DNA of 64,000 bases from Ornithodoros turicata. Taxonomy: Eukaryota > Arthropoda > Arachnida > Ixodida > Argasidae. This document shows, piece after piece, positions 39,201-51,200 of the stretch (position 1 is the stretch's first letter; each line of letters starts with the position of its first letter). Where the stretch lies: assembly GCF_037126465.1 (NCBI RefSeq), contig NC_088204.1, forward strand, positions 81,172,361-81,236,360, in the 5' to 3' direction. The notes beneath the pieces are model-generated. The model had not been told where the DNA came from. It searched no databases and worked only from the letters and a program-made list of their open reading frames with translations. The position numbers and the translations under genes are program-made.

Positions 39201-42200
39201 CTACGCAGTCCACCCGATACAAAGGGGGATAGCCTCCAGGACCACCACCATCATCATCATCATCATCAGTTCTGGTCGGAGTGGACGGGTTGTTCTGATT
39301 ACCTATATCGCTGAGTAGACGGCAGTCTCATGGGATGCTCTGCTCCGCATTTATGCCTAGAGGGTGAACACTACTAAAGTTTCTAGCTCATTGTATGCTG
39401 TGGTTTGACCGGCAATGACTCGACTCAGCAGTAACCACGTTTGTTTCCTTTTTTTTTCAATTTTTCGGGAAAAAAAACGAAGAAAAGAGCTTTTTTTGTT
39501 TTTTTTTGAGCGATTCAAAATTTCCGGACATTTTGCATCTCTATTCGAGACCAGCTTAAAGTCATTCGTGCTAATAAGTTCTTGGCGGCGCAGTACCTCG
39601 GAAGTCGGCCCAAGCGCGCGTGTAACCCCCTTCCGTCTCTCACTCCCTTCTTCTATCCTCTCTCTCTTTCTCCTGGGCGGCGGTCGTATAGCCACAGTTG
39701 CTTCGTGGTGTTAACAATGCCTCTAAGAAGCAACAGTATCCGTAACTTGTCTCTGTATAACTAAAAAGAAACACATTTTTGTTTCAGTCCTTCGCAGTTT
39801 CTAAAAAAAAAATGGCTTTCATTGTATGCAATGTAGAACACCCTTGCAGTGTATATGCGGTATACCATTAGGTGTGGAGTTTGTTGTCCATTGTTCCGAG
39901 TTCTTGATGTGGGGGGTCCACACACGTCTGTGTACATAGCGTACCCGGAGAAGCATAAAGAAATAGATAACAACCTAGTAAGACCGAGAAGGAGAAAATA
40001 AGACTGGTAATTTGGCCATTTCTTGTGGCTGCCATCGTATTTTACTCTTTGGGCTTTTTTTTCCGCCGTCTGAGGGGGGGCCATAATAGGTTTAATGCTG
40101 GCCGGAGGGACGCCGTTGTAGTGGTCTGTTCGCTGGAGCGAAGAGCATTTTTTTGTGTGTGTGTGTTTCTCTACCTGTATCCAGGTTTTTGGATCGTTTA
40201 CGTTCTGCTCGATAATGGTTTTGCGGTCCAAATTGAAGTGTCTGTCAGTACCTCTCTCTCTCAGTCTCTCTCTCTCTCTCTCTCTCTCCTCCTTTTTACA
40301 GGTCTATACGTGTTATGGGTAGGGCCTGACTTTTTAGGGTTAAACCCGTATCCGCCCGATATTTACTCCCCGAACGAAATCTGTAAAATTCGGGTTTAAC
40401 CCGAATCTACCCGAAAACATCCGGGTCGCGTGGCACACTCATAAGCGTGCTTTAAAATAAAGTTTGATAACATGGCTAAACATTAGTTCCATGTTAAGAC
40501 AAATTTTTATTAAACACAAGAAAAATCGCCCGAACACACCCGAATTCCTGACAACAGAATATGCCGTAACGGGATTTAACCTGAATACACCCGAATTTTC
40601 GAATGAAAAATATCACCCGATATTTACCCCCGAATTTGGCCAAAAATAAAACCCGAAAAAGTCAGGCCCTAGTTATGGGTTATTAATAGGTGTGTGCGCA
40701 TAATACAATATCCAAATGTACTGCATTGCTACAAATGCTGATGAGCGAAAACTGAGTGACAACTGCTTTTCACACTGAAGGACGAAGGACGTCATACGGC
40801 ATTTGAATTTGAGTCTCTATCGATAAATGCGAAAATTAAAGCGAAGTACGTAAAATCCTTAACGTTTCCCATGACTTAAAACCGCCCGCCAAGCCTCCGG
40901 TGTACGCGAGTTTCGCTGTTTCGTAGCAGCGTAAACATTGTTGATATATCTATTTGGTGCTATATTGAAACGCATCGTGCAATTTAATTGATTCTATAAA
41001 GTTGATGCCCAAGCGATAGCGGTGCTTCGACAGCTCAAAGTCGCGGTTGCGCAATGGACACTGTGCATAGAAAATACACCTTTCTTTAATCTAATTTACG
41101 AGAACAAAGCTGGAAACTCAAATGGTCTGCCTTTCCAACGATGGTTGGAAAGGCTGGTTGGAATGGTGGTTCTTACAAGTGCAGAAGGAATACTTGGGAA
41201 ACTTCCGTTTTAAAAATTTCCGAGATACGGTACAGCTTTCGAAGAGACGCAGTCCTATTTAGTCCCTCATCGTGTCTCTCGCTTCGTCCCAGGCGAATAC
41301 CTATTCGGAGTCACGTTCGTCACATAATCCCGTCGACGGGGAAGCATGATTCATTTGCATGTATTCTGTTTACATCCCATTTTGGAGAGCAACTTACCGG
41401 CTACTTGCTGGCAACCTGGTCACCCTTGTCTGACAATAATTTCAGAGTAAACGCTCTACCTATGGAGAGTATACGCTTGCTGTTACAGGAAAAAGATACA
41501 CCCCGAACAGCACAACATCTTGGCCCGCAATATTGGTCCAATATTGGCAATAGAGCGCCAATATTGGTCCAATATTCGGCCGTTATTGGCAATATTGGAC
41601 CAGTGTTGCGCTGCTTGGGACGTACGGTGCAGCTAAAATCGCCTGTCAGTACCTCGCGGTCAAAAAATTGCCTCTGGTGCACTTGAAATGGTTGTGCCGA
41701 TATTGTATTTGAAGGTGGACCATGTGCTGCACGTGTTTATTACTCGAACGATATAGTCTTGCAGCCCCTGGAGATTCGAGATTAGATAAATCAAGGAGTG
41801 CTGATTTTAGACAGCCGTGGTCCCCTACAGTACGTTACACTCAAATGATACCATGCATAACGAGCTAACGACGCTTAGTGCATAAATAACTGTGCATTGC
41901 CCAGTGTATAACGAACAAAAGCAATCCGTAGTGGAGTTAAGTACCGCAAAAAGCAAAGGCAGGTAGCGGATTTTCAGTGAGCAATGCCTAACATACTGAA
42001 GCAACAGCAAAGTATAGTTGGTCGCCATAAAGCGCAGAAATAATCAAATATCGCAACAACACCGTTATTGGATAACCATAAGAGATAGTGACGCGCAGAG
42101 CATCGTAATAGCCGGTATCGTAATAAACGGTACCACGATTATATCGGGCACCACGACAGGACCAAAACACATAACGAGCAACAGCGACTCGTATTGAATA

Positions 42201-45200
42201 ATAATGGGTAGAGCCACACCAAACAGGACATAGGCAATTTTATTGTATAGATCGTTATATAGGAATGCGCAACAAAGTATAACTCCCCAGACGCCACAGC
42301 AATCTCCTGAGAATAATAATAAGGTGCAGCCCTGTCTAGCAACGTAATAGGCAATTGCAACAACAATGCCTAACACTTAGTAACACCGAGCAGCAATCTC
42401 CAGTGCGGATCTGGCACAACGAGGTACACTTAGTATAACGCATACTATACATCTTAAACGAGCTAGATCGGACGCAAGTTCGGTGACCGAAGTGTAATTC
42501 GTTTTACGCGTGCGCCGCACTATCGAAATAACGGCGCAGCTAAGCATGTTGTCATCGCTGTGTCGCCAAGGTGAAACCGTCATATACATCAGAGGCGTGG
42601 TCGAATGAACACAGCACCCGCTCGGGGCAGTGGGTTCGAATCCTACTAACTTCTGATGTTCTCCCTGAATGTTCCGGCATACATTGCTGTGTTGTGTACC
42701 GTACCACAAAACGCATGACGGCCCACACCGGTACTACTACCGGTACGCACATACACTCTTATAAATGAACTTCACCGCATAGCACGCTCCTAGCCAACCA
42801 TCGTCTCGAATGATATCGTTATTTGCCCTGATTTGTTGAAAACGGGAGGCGTACGCCTTTTTTGTGACAATTATGAACCGCATAAGTGTCACAAAAAAGG
42901 CGTACGCCTCCTGTTTTCAACAAATCGGGGCAAATAACGATATCATTCGAGACGATGGTTGGCTAGGAGCTTGCTATGCGGTGAAGTTCATTTTTAAGAG
43001 TGTACTCACTGAGCGAAAGCAGAAAACTTCTACACATCATCATCGTAATCGGCCAAAGAGATTATCGGTTTTCGCGGAAAACGATCACTTTTCCTTTCCG
43101 TTTACGAAGCTGTCCTTTTCTTTCAGACCTTCAGTTAGCGGCAGAATTGGGAAAGACATTGCTCGAGAGGAACCAGGAACTGGAAGAAACGGTTCGTCAG
43201 CAGCAGCTGCTCATCGAGGAACAAGCGCAAGAAATAGAGGTGAATATCTCTTCTCCGAAACGCACGCGCTGCGGTTCACAAAAATAGCGAACACGACGAC
43301 AAGAAGAAACCTGTAATGCACCCTCATTTTTACGGCTTTTAAGGCTTTTAAAGCGCCGCTTTTTATCGCTCAATTGCGGCATTTTCCTTCTTGTCTCTGA
43401 GCCATTTCTGAGCGCTCGAACAACGTCGTAATTCCGTGTTCAAAATTAATAATAATAATCATTCGGGGCCTTACGTCACGAGACAACTGTGCACTCTTAA
43501 AAATGAACTTGACCGCATAGCACGCTCCTAGCCAACCATAATCTCTAGTGATATCGTTATCTGCCCTGATTTGTTGGAAACGGGAGGCGAACGCCTTTTT
43601 TGTGACACTTATGCTGCTCATAGTTGTCATAGAAAAGGCCTATACATGCGTGCAGTGCTGTGCGCCGTATCAGATTCCGCGCTATCATACAGTTCTTTTT
43701 GCCCTTCGTGCGGAACACGGATTTTACTACTTTCTCTCTCGTGTATAGAGGCCATCCATAACCAACATCAGGGTTCGTCCTTGGGTTTCACGCTTCGTGT
43801 ACACAGTGATAGCGTCTTCTGAATTGTTCATTTCTTAACGTGATATTGTTCACACTCTGTTAATTTTACGCCCTCGCCTTTACTTTCGGACGTTTCCTTT
43901 CACTTTATACCATTACATTCACATCGTCCCGTTTAACTTTTATGCCTTATACGATCGCATTCGACACGCGATTTGCGATGGTTTGTTTCCGCGTGCTTTC
44001 TGTGGTTTTTGTCTTTTACCGCCGCTACTTTCGCACGCTTCGTGCGATTTTTACACCTTTGGGATTTTTTTTATAACGTGCTTCCTATAAACACAGTCAT
44101 CCGCCCCCGCATGACGTGAAGCTCCGCACGTTTCACAGAGTTACAGTCTTAAAAATGAACTTCACCGCATAGCACGCTGCTAGCCAGCCATCATCTCGAA
44201 TGATATCGTTATCTGCCCTGGGGGCTTAATCGCGTCGTCGTCGTTGCGGTCGTTACAAGCTAACGAGTGGCGGGAAATTCAAAAAGGTGGGCACGTGACA
44301 CATTGCACGTGACGTGTACCACGGCCTTCACGTATCGCGCGAAGAGTGCCGTGCACGTGTTTTATCACGTGCCCACCTTTTTAAATTTCCCGCCACTCGT
44401 TAGCTTGTAACGACCGTAACGACGATGAAGCGATTAAGCCCCCTGATTTGTTGAAAACGGGAGGCGTCCGCCTTTTTTGTGAAACTTATGCTGTTCATAA
44501 TTGTCACAAAACAGACGGACGCCTCCCGTTTTCAACAAATCGGGGCAGATAACGATATCATTCGAGATGATGGTTGGCTAGGACCGTGCTATGCGGTGAA
44601 GTTCATTTTTAAGAGTGCAGGATGATCGCTTTCCACGCCGAGACTGGGAGATGACACGGGTTCGAATCCTGTCACCGGCTCTGCTGTCTGATGTTTCTCC
44701 CTGGGTTTTCCGAAGACTTTCCAAACGAATGTGAGCACAGTTCCCCATGAAGTCGGTCCAGGATGCATACTAACCCCTCCCCTGTCCCCCACTCCTTCCT
44801 GCTGTCCTCTCTCCATCTGTCCACGTCTGTACGCCGCTCATAGCCACAGTTGCTTCGCGGCGCTAACACGAAATTTAAAAAAAAAGTTCTCATACGAATC
44901 TGCATCCGTTTCACTTTGTTTTTTTTACAGCTTTGATAAAATTCTCGGTACAGCGAACCCTCGTTAATATGACCCCCGATAATGTGACATACGCGTTTTA
45001 CGACCATATATACTCCTGGGGAGCAATGCAGTGAAACCTCCGCAAATCCCCCCCGTTAATATGACAATTCCCCATTATGACCAAAACTTTCGGGAACAAC
45101 CATGGTCATAATAACGAGGAATTCGCCGTATAAGTGAACCCTCGTTATTATGACCACGGTCGTTCCCGAAAATTTTGGCCATAATGCCGAATTGTCATAT

Positions 45201-48200
45201 TAACGGGGGGGATTTGCAGAGGTTTTACTGCATTGTTCCCCAGGAGTATGGCCGTAAAGCGCGTATGTCAGATTATCGGGGGTCATATTAACGAGGGTTC
45301 ACTGAATCATTTTGGCAAGATCGTAATACATACTTACTTCCGCACCTTCTCTTCCTGTTTTACGCCGCCTTGTCTTCGTTCCACGGCTACGTTACAATTC
45401 ACTCCCCGCCCGGTCTGTAAACACACGCGAATAAACGGGGCACCGAAGACAATGGCGCTCCCGAGAGAGAGAAAAAGTTCACGCGCGAAAGTCCTTGGCC
45501 CCTTCGTCGCAGACCGAGGTCAGCTTTCTTTTGGCCCCGCGATTATCCGTCGCCGATATAACCCGTATGTAGACGGACCAATTAGCTGCGCCAGTTTTAG
45601 ACACGAGGGCCAGCCGCTAATTCGTTGATTGGCCCGATTTGGCTCGTTACGAGACAATGGAACTTATCTTCTATACGCCGTGGAATGGTATGGCGATTGT
45701 CTGCGCCTGAGCAGCAGAAACGGTATCGGTGGCATCTGGTTTCTCTTCGTGGTATGCGCGTGGGAAAGGATACGGCTTCTTTCGTCCTCTATTGACAGTG
45801 TGAGAAGACGTGTACGAAGAGAAGACAAGGACAGTGTCCTTTCCACACTGTCCAATATACGTATATGAGTCAAAAAATGAGATGTAACTCTCCAGTACAC
45901 TCATTTGAACGCTGACGGTGGCGAAGGCAACATCATCTTGTGAACTAAGCACGGCATGACCCCTACTCGGACTTGACGTAATAGAGTTCATCCAATCACA
46001 GCCACGGGTTTAGCTGTCGTAACGAGAAAGCGAGCCTCAACCAGTCGTTCTGCGTTCTGTATTTCAAATCAGATGCGACGAAGCGGAAGTGAATGGCCTG
46101 TGGCAGTCCTGGATGTCCACGGCCGTGGCAGGCAGGCAGGCCTTTTGGTTAATGTCGAAACAATCAACGCTGTTCTTGTAATTTGAAATTAACTCTAACG
46201 CACACAAATGGTTTCAAAAGCAACTCCACCTTGCGAAAGAAAGTCTCAGCCGATTGAAACCCCGCGAGAGTAATATACCGGCTTGGAAAGAGGTCGCCAC
46301 TCAAGTCCACAGACTTCATTGAGGAACGCGGAGGGTGTTCGTTGTGGGCCTGATTGGAACGGGAGCAATCTACGTAGGCGGCAGTGAAGAGACTGCTTTG
46401 ACCGGACAGCAAAACGGAAGGCGGAACTTAAATTGACCGAACTGGTCAAGTGAACTTTAGGATGAGGAATGTGTTGATTAGCAAAAGCCCGTGTCGTCGT
46501 CATGGTCGCCTCCCTTCCGAAGGCCTGACAAGCGTGATCGAAAGATGAGTGATGAGGACGTCCAAGTGGCGAGGATGGGTCAAGATGGTCACGTTTAATG
46601 AACTTGATGTTTGCTGCTCTTGCGGACTGGATCAGGTTGGAGCAGACTGTCGTCCTTACCTGGCGCATAGACGAGGAAGCGGCGGCGTGTAGTCGTTGCA
46701 GCTAGAGAACTTACTCCACCGCCATTTCTTTCGCAGTCTAGTTAAAGTGGGACTCCGCGACAAAATCACCACAAAGGTTGTGGCATATCCGTAATCTTTG
46801 GGATGTCAGGAACGTGTGTACGAAATATCTCTGTCCAAAACTCTGCAGATTTTACTCAAACGAATTATTACGAAGCCAGCGCTTCGCCTCTGTGAAGCGA
46901 GGGGGCGCTGAGAGCAACGCACTACTGACATCATCCGGCATCCGACAAGGGAGAAAGAATGCAGACGACAATGCTGGGTGACGTCACGGAATCCTCCTCC
47001 GGACGAACCGCCGTAGTATGGAGCCCTGTTTTCTGCTCTTCGCATTTCGGTTTCGGTTTGCTACTGTCATCATTTACGAATTAATTACTCGCGCAAAATG
47101 AGTGCGATTGTTGTATTCGGTATCAAGGGAGTGCTCCGTGTTCGGTATGATGCTCACCTATTTTTTTTCGAATCCTTGCGAAGTCTCCCTATAATTCCTC
47201 AGGATTGAGGCGTCGACGCCCAGAGCATAATTGTTATCCTGCAAAATGTGCCAGTCGGTTCACGTAAAAAGACGCAGGTTCCTGTCGGACCTGCAGCGAC
47301 AAACCGGCACAACCCGGGAAGTACCAGTCCAGGACGCAGTTAACATTTGGAATTGCAACAGCAATCCGGTACGACCTTGTGGGAAAAAGCGAGAAGGTGC
47401 CCATCAAAGGTTTCATCAATCTGCAGGACGGCACAACCCTTGGCCGCAGCCAAACAAGAAGCCACATCTCGGGTTCACGACAAATCACCAGGGAAAGGGG
47501 GTGTTCGGCGCTACCCGTTTGCGCGAAAGTTCTCCCTCCGCCGCACATAGTAACAAAGAAGGCCTAAACCACCAACGAGCCGTCACAATCGTTGGCCACA
47601 GCACGTCCTGAAGCACAAGACGAATCCCACAGGACCCTGCCAAACCGCTGCCCCGCGGTGACACTCGCCTTCGAGAGGGCAGTGTAATTTAACATCCAAG
47701 AAGATGCGCGTGACCGTATAGTATTCACACGAGCGACTGTGCACACTGCTAACCGTGGGGAATATCCTGCGACACAGTCACAATATATTTTGTAGCAGAC
47801 GACAGGAAAGGACGCTGACGGTGTCGTCTGCGAAGTGTCGTCTGCTAAATGCGCTGTACGCCACTCCCGATATTCCGCACCGTGTGAATGCTCGCATAAC
47901 ATGGGACGGAACTTCGTCTTTGTGAGCAGTGTTTTTGCCTCTTCTTCCACTAGAATCTTCCGTGAGGATAGCGCTCGTGTGAATACGCAGTGACAGTCAG
48001 AGTTAATACAGTTTACGTAAGGCGCAACCTACCAGCAGCGTAGCCAAGGTCCTGCCGAAGACTGTGAGGTGGTGGGTTCGAATCCTACCACCGGTTGTGC
48101 TGTCTTAGGTTTTCCCTGGGTTTTTCCAGACGAATGTCGGCACAGTTCCCTTTGAAGTCGGCCCAGGACGCATACTAACTTCCCTGTCCCCCTTTCCTTC

Positions 48201-51200
48201 CTTGCTGTCCTCTCTCCATCTGTCAACATTTGTGCGCCGCTCAAAGGCGCAACCATATACACGACAACACCTCCCTCACAGGCTTGCGAAGGTAACGGTG
48301 AAAGGGTGAATGGCGAAATGAAAAAGAGTTGACTGACAGCACTTTCCTCACCCCGGATGTCCCTCGATCCTTGTGGGGCCCCGAAGAATATGGTTATTTT
48401 AGCGTGGGCAATTATTGGCGTATGAATAAATATGACATTCAGTCACACATCCTGTTACACAAATATAATACAGATGTGGTAACACATTTAGGTCAAGAGA
48501 TAAACTGATGTTCTGAGGCTGGAACAACACACAAGGGACAGATACAAACAAAGCCTCAAATTGCCTAAGAAATCAACGATGAAAGATGAAAGTCACTGAT
48601 GAAAGTCAAAGTCTTCAGATGACGCACCCCGAAAGTCGCTGGAGAGGCGTGTTAGCTTAGCTCAATTGGTAGAGCCCTGGACCGGCAATCCAGTAGATGT
48701 GGGTTCGATCCCTACAGCTGGCTAACCTTTTCAGTGACTTTCATCTTTCATCGTTGTCATCTTTCATCTTTCAACATTTAGGTCGCCAGTGGTATAGACG
48801 CGTCACGCGCGTGCGCTTGTCCAATGCTTGCTCCTTCGATCATTATTATTCCAATTACGCCGTAGATATTAATTGTGCGAGGACATCGACATTGAATCCT
48901 ATCCGGGCCAGTTGTCCTGTCAAACAGAGATTTTCACATCAAAATCACTTCCAAAGGGCCATATACTTGGGTTAATAATAAGTCGCCCGACGCTAGCACC
49001 ACCCGAATTTCCCTCATCGAGAAATCTGCAGCGGTCAGTGCCCTCCAGGGACGCCACGGAAGTCCCGCAGATGGGGCGAGCTGAACTTTCGAGGGTTGTA
49101 TAGCATGAAGCGATCCCTAAAAACAAAAACAAAGAAGCATAATATAGAACGAGTCCTGCTACCCACAGTGCAGAATGACTCCACGTATACTCCGTTAAAC
49201 GGCTTCCACTTGCCGCATCCGGTTCATTAGCAAATGGCTAGTCTCTCTCTACGTGGACATCTTTAGGTCTGGGATGTCTTTTTTCCCTGAAGTGGCAGAC
49301 TGTTACCAGTAGGTATGTTTATGCCAAGTAGCACATCTTTCCTGCTTCAAGAGGCAATCACCCGTATAGTAGGCGTAGTAAACGTAGTATTAAGACTATA
49401 GTTCCCACCTGTATCCGTACATTCGTTATCGTTCACCTGGCGATCAAAATCCCCATCCATCATCTGACAATAAAATGGTTGTCGTTGTCGTTACCCGTAG
49501 TAAGCAAAATGCGCGTACAAGTGAGCCTTCACCCGTGGAAATCTGGCCCCATAAAAAGGGCTACTCAGCACCCGACCGCGAGACCCCTGATGCATAAGGT
49601 GGGAAAGAAACCCCCACAGCCCGAGCTTATATAGCGCCCCAGGTGTTGTATATATAGCACTGGCCTTCGTTCACTGGCTACATTTCATTCCAGACAATGA
49701 TTTGCTTCCCCGCGGTGTTTCCAGCAAGCCCATAAGCAGAAACACAGTTCTTAAAACAGACACAGAAAGGCCACACCGCGGTATATAGGAATACGCAAAC
49801 AAGGCGTGGGAACCGTTAATTGACGACTCCTCAACGCCAGCCGCCTCATTCGTTATCATTCACGAATCAGCCAAGCCAGTTTTAGTAGCCGGGTCCAGTT
49901 TACCTCTTTTACAAATGGGAGCTCGTTATAGAGCGTAGGAGGATAGGCATCGATGGCCTAGATGCGTTCGTCTCATACCCCGTTGGCAATAAGGTGGTGG
50001 TCTAATGGGATAATGCTACGTTCTCGCTAAAGGCATTCGTATGCTGATAATCTGTTGGGGTGGGAAGAGACAGAGCTACTATACGGCGCTTCGTTGGTGC
50101 CTTAGATCGTGCGTGTATCCTCCCCTCAACGTGTTGATAACGCGTCTGATATCAACCTTATTCATCTCGAGGTCGCGAGGTCGGGCCCGGACGCCAGCAA
50201 CCTCGTGGTGCACATGGTTGGCGAGGGTGGTGTGGTGCTACAAGTGGTATACAGAGGAAACGAGAGGTGCAGTCCTCGAAGCTTGCTTCACCCACGTACA
50301 CCAGCACACAGAGGGTTCGAACACAAACGGAGGATGCCGGTACATTGGTGGGACGTGGTATACAAGCTACTTGGACATAGCGCCCTCTAGCGCGGGGTAT
50401 TATTATTTATTCCGAGTTGGCGCCGCGAAGCAGCTGTGGTTATTAACGGCGTACAGACTTGGACAGATGGAGAGAGGAGACGGAGATTGGGGTGTAGTAT
50501 ATGCGTCCCGGGCTGACTTGAGAGAAAGTCTGGCGAGTCAGCGGGAAAACCCAGGCAAAATCTCAGACAACACAGCAGGATTCGAACCCACCACCTCCCC
50601 TAGTCTTCACCACGACCTTCTTCTTCAGTCTTCAGCGAACGCTGTAGCCACTGGGCTCTGCCATGCAGCTGCTGAATGCGGTGTCTGAATGTGTGTGGAG
50701 ACTTGAGCGCACGTTCAGCGCAGAACCATCGGTGGAGGCAAAATGGATGCACGGGTCGACCTCTGTAGCGTTGCTCATTCGCGCTTCCACGACCCCCCAA
50801 AGGGCAGCCCGAAGTCAACGTTCCAAACAACGACCTCGACCGACCGCAAAAGTACGGACGTTGCGGACATCGCTCATGCCACACCTCCACACGCAGCACA
50901 ACAGATGAAATCGCACCTTCAGATAGAGCCCCGTAACGATGCTTGAGTTGCGCGCGCTTTACAGTCGTTCTTGACCTTCATCGCGAGGGGCACTACAATC
51001 AACGATCAAAATGAAGTTTCCGCTCTTCGCCGCGGGGGAGCGTGCGCGTCGAAAAACGGAAAGAGACACTGGAGGAAAATTTCCGGTATGTATATTCATT
51101 TGCTGGTTCACGATGTCTTTGTACGATGAGAGGTCACGAGGAAGAGAGGGGACAATGTAGGTAAATGGACGAATCACGATCACTTCACGCGTTAACTAGG

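Noticed and set aside
48651..48722. Functional tRNA-Ala(GGC) gene
   Set aside because: The cloverleaf is good, but C33, the GGC anticodon (not normally used in eukaryotes) and its place inside an element with target duplications point to a SINE.
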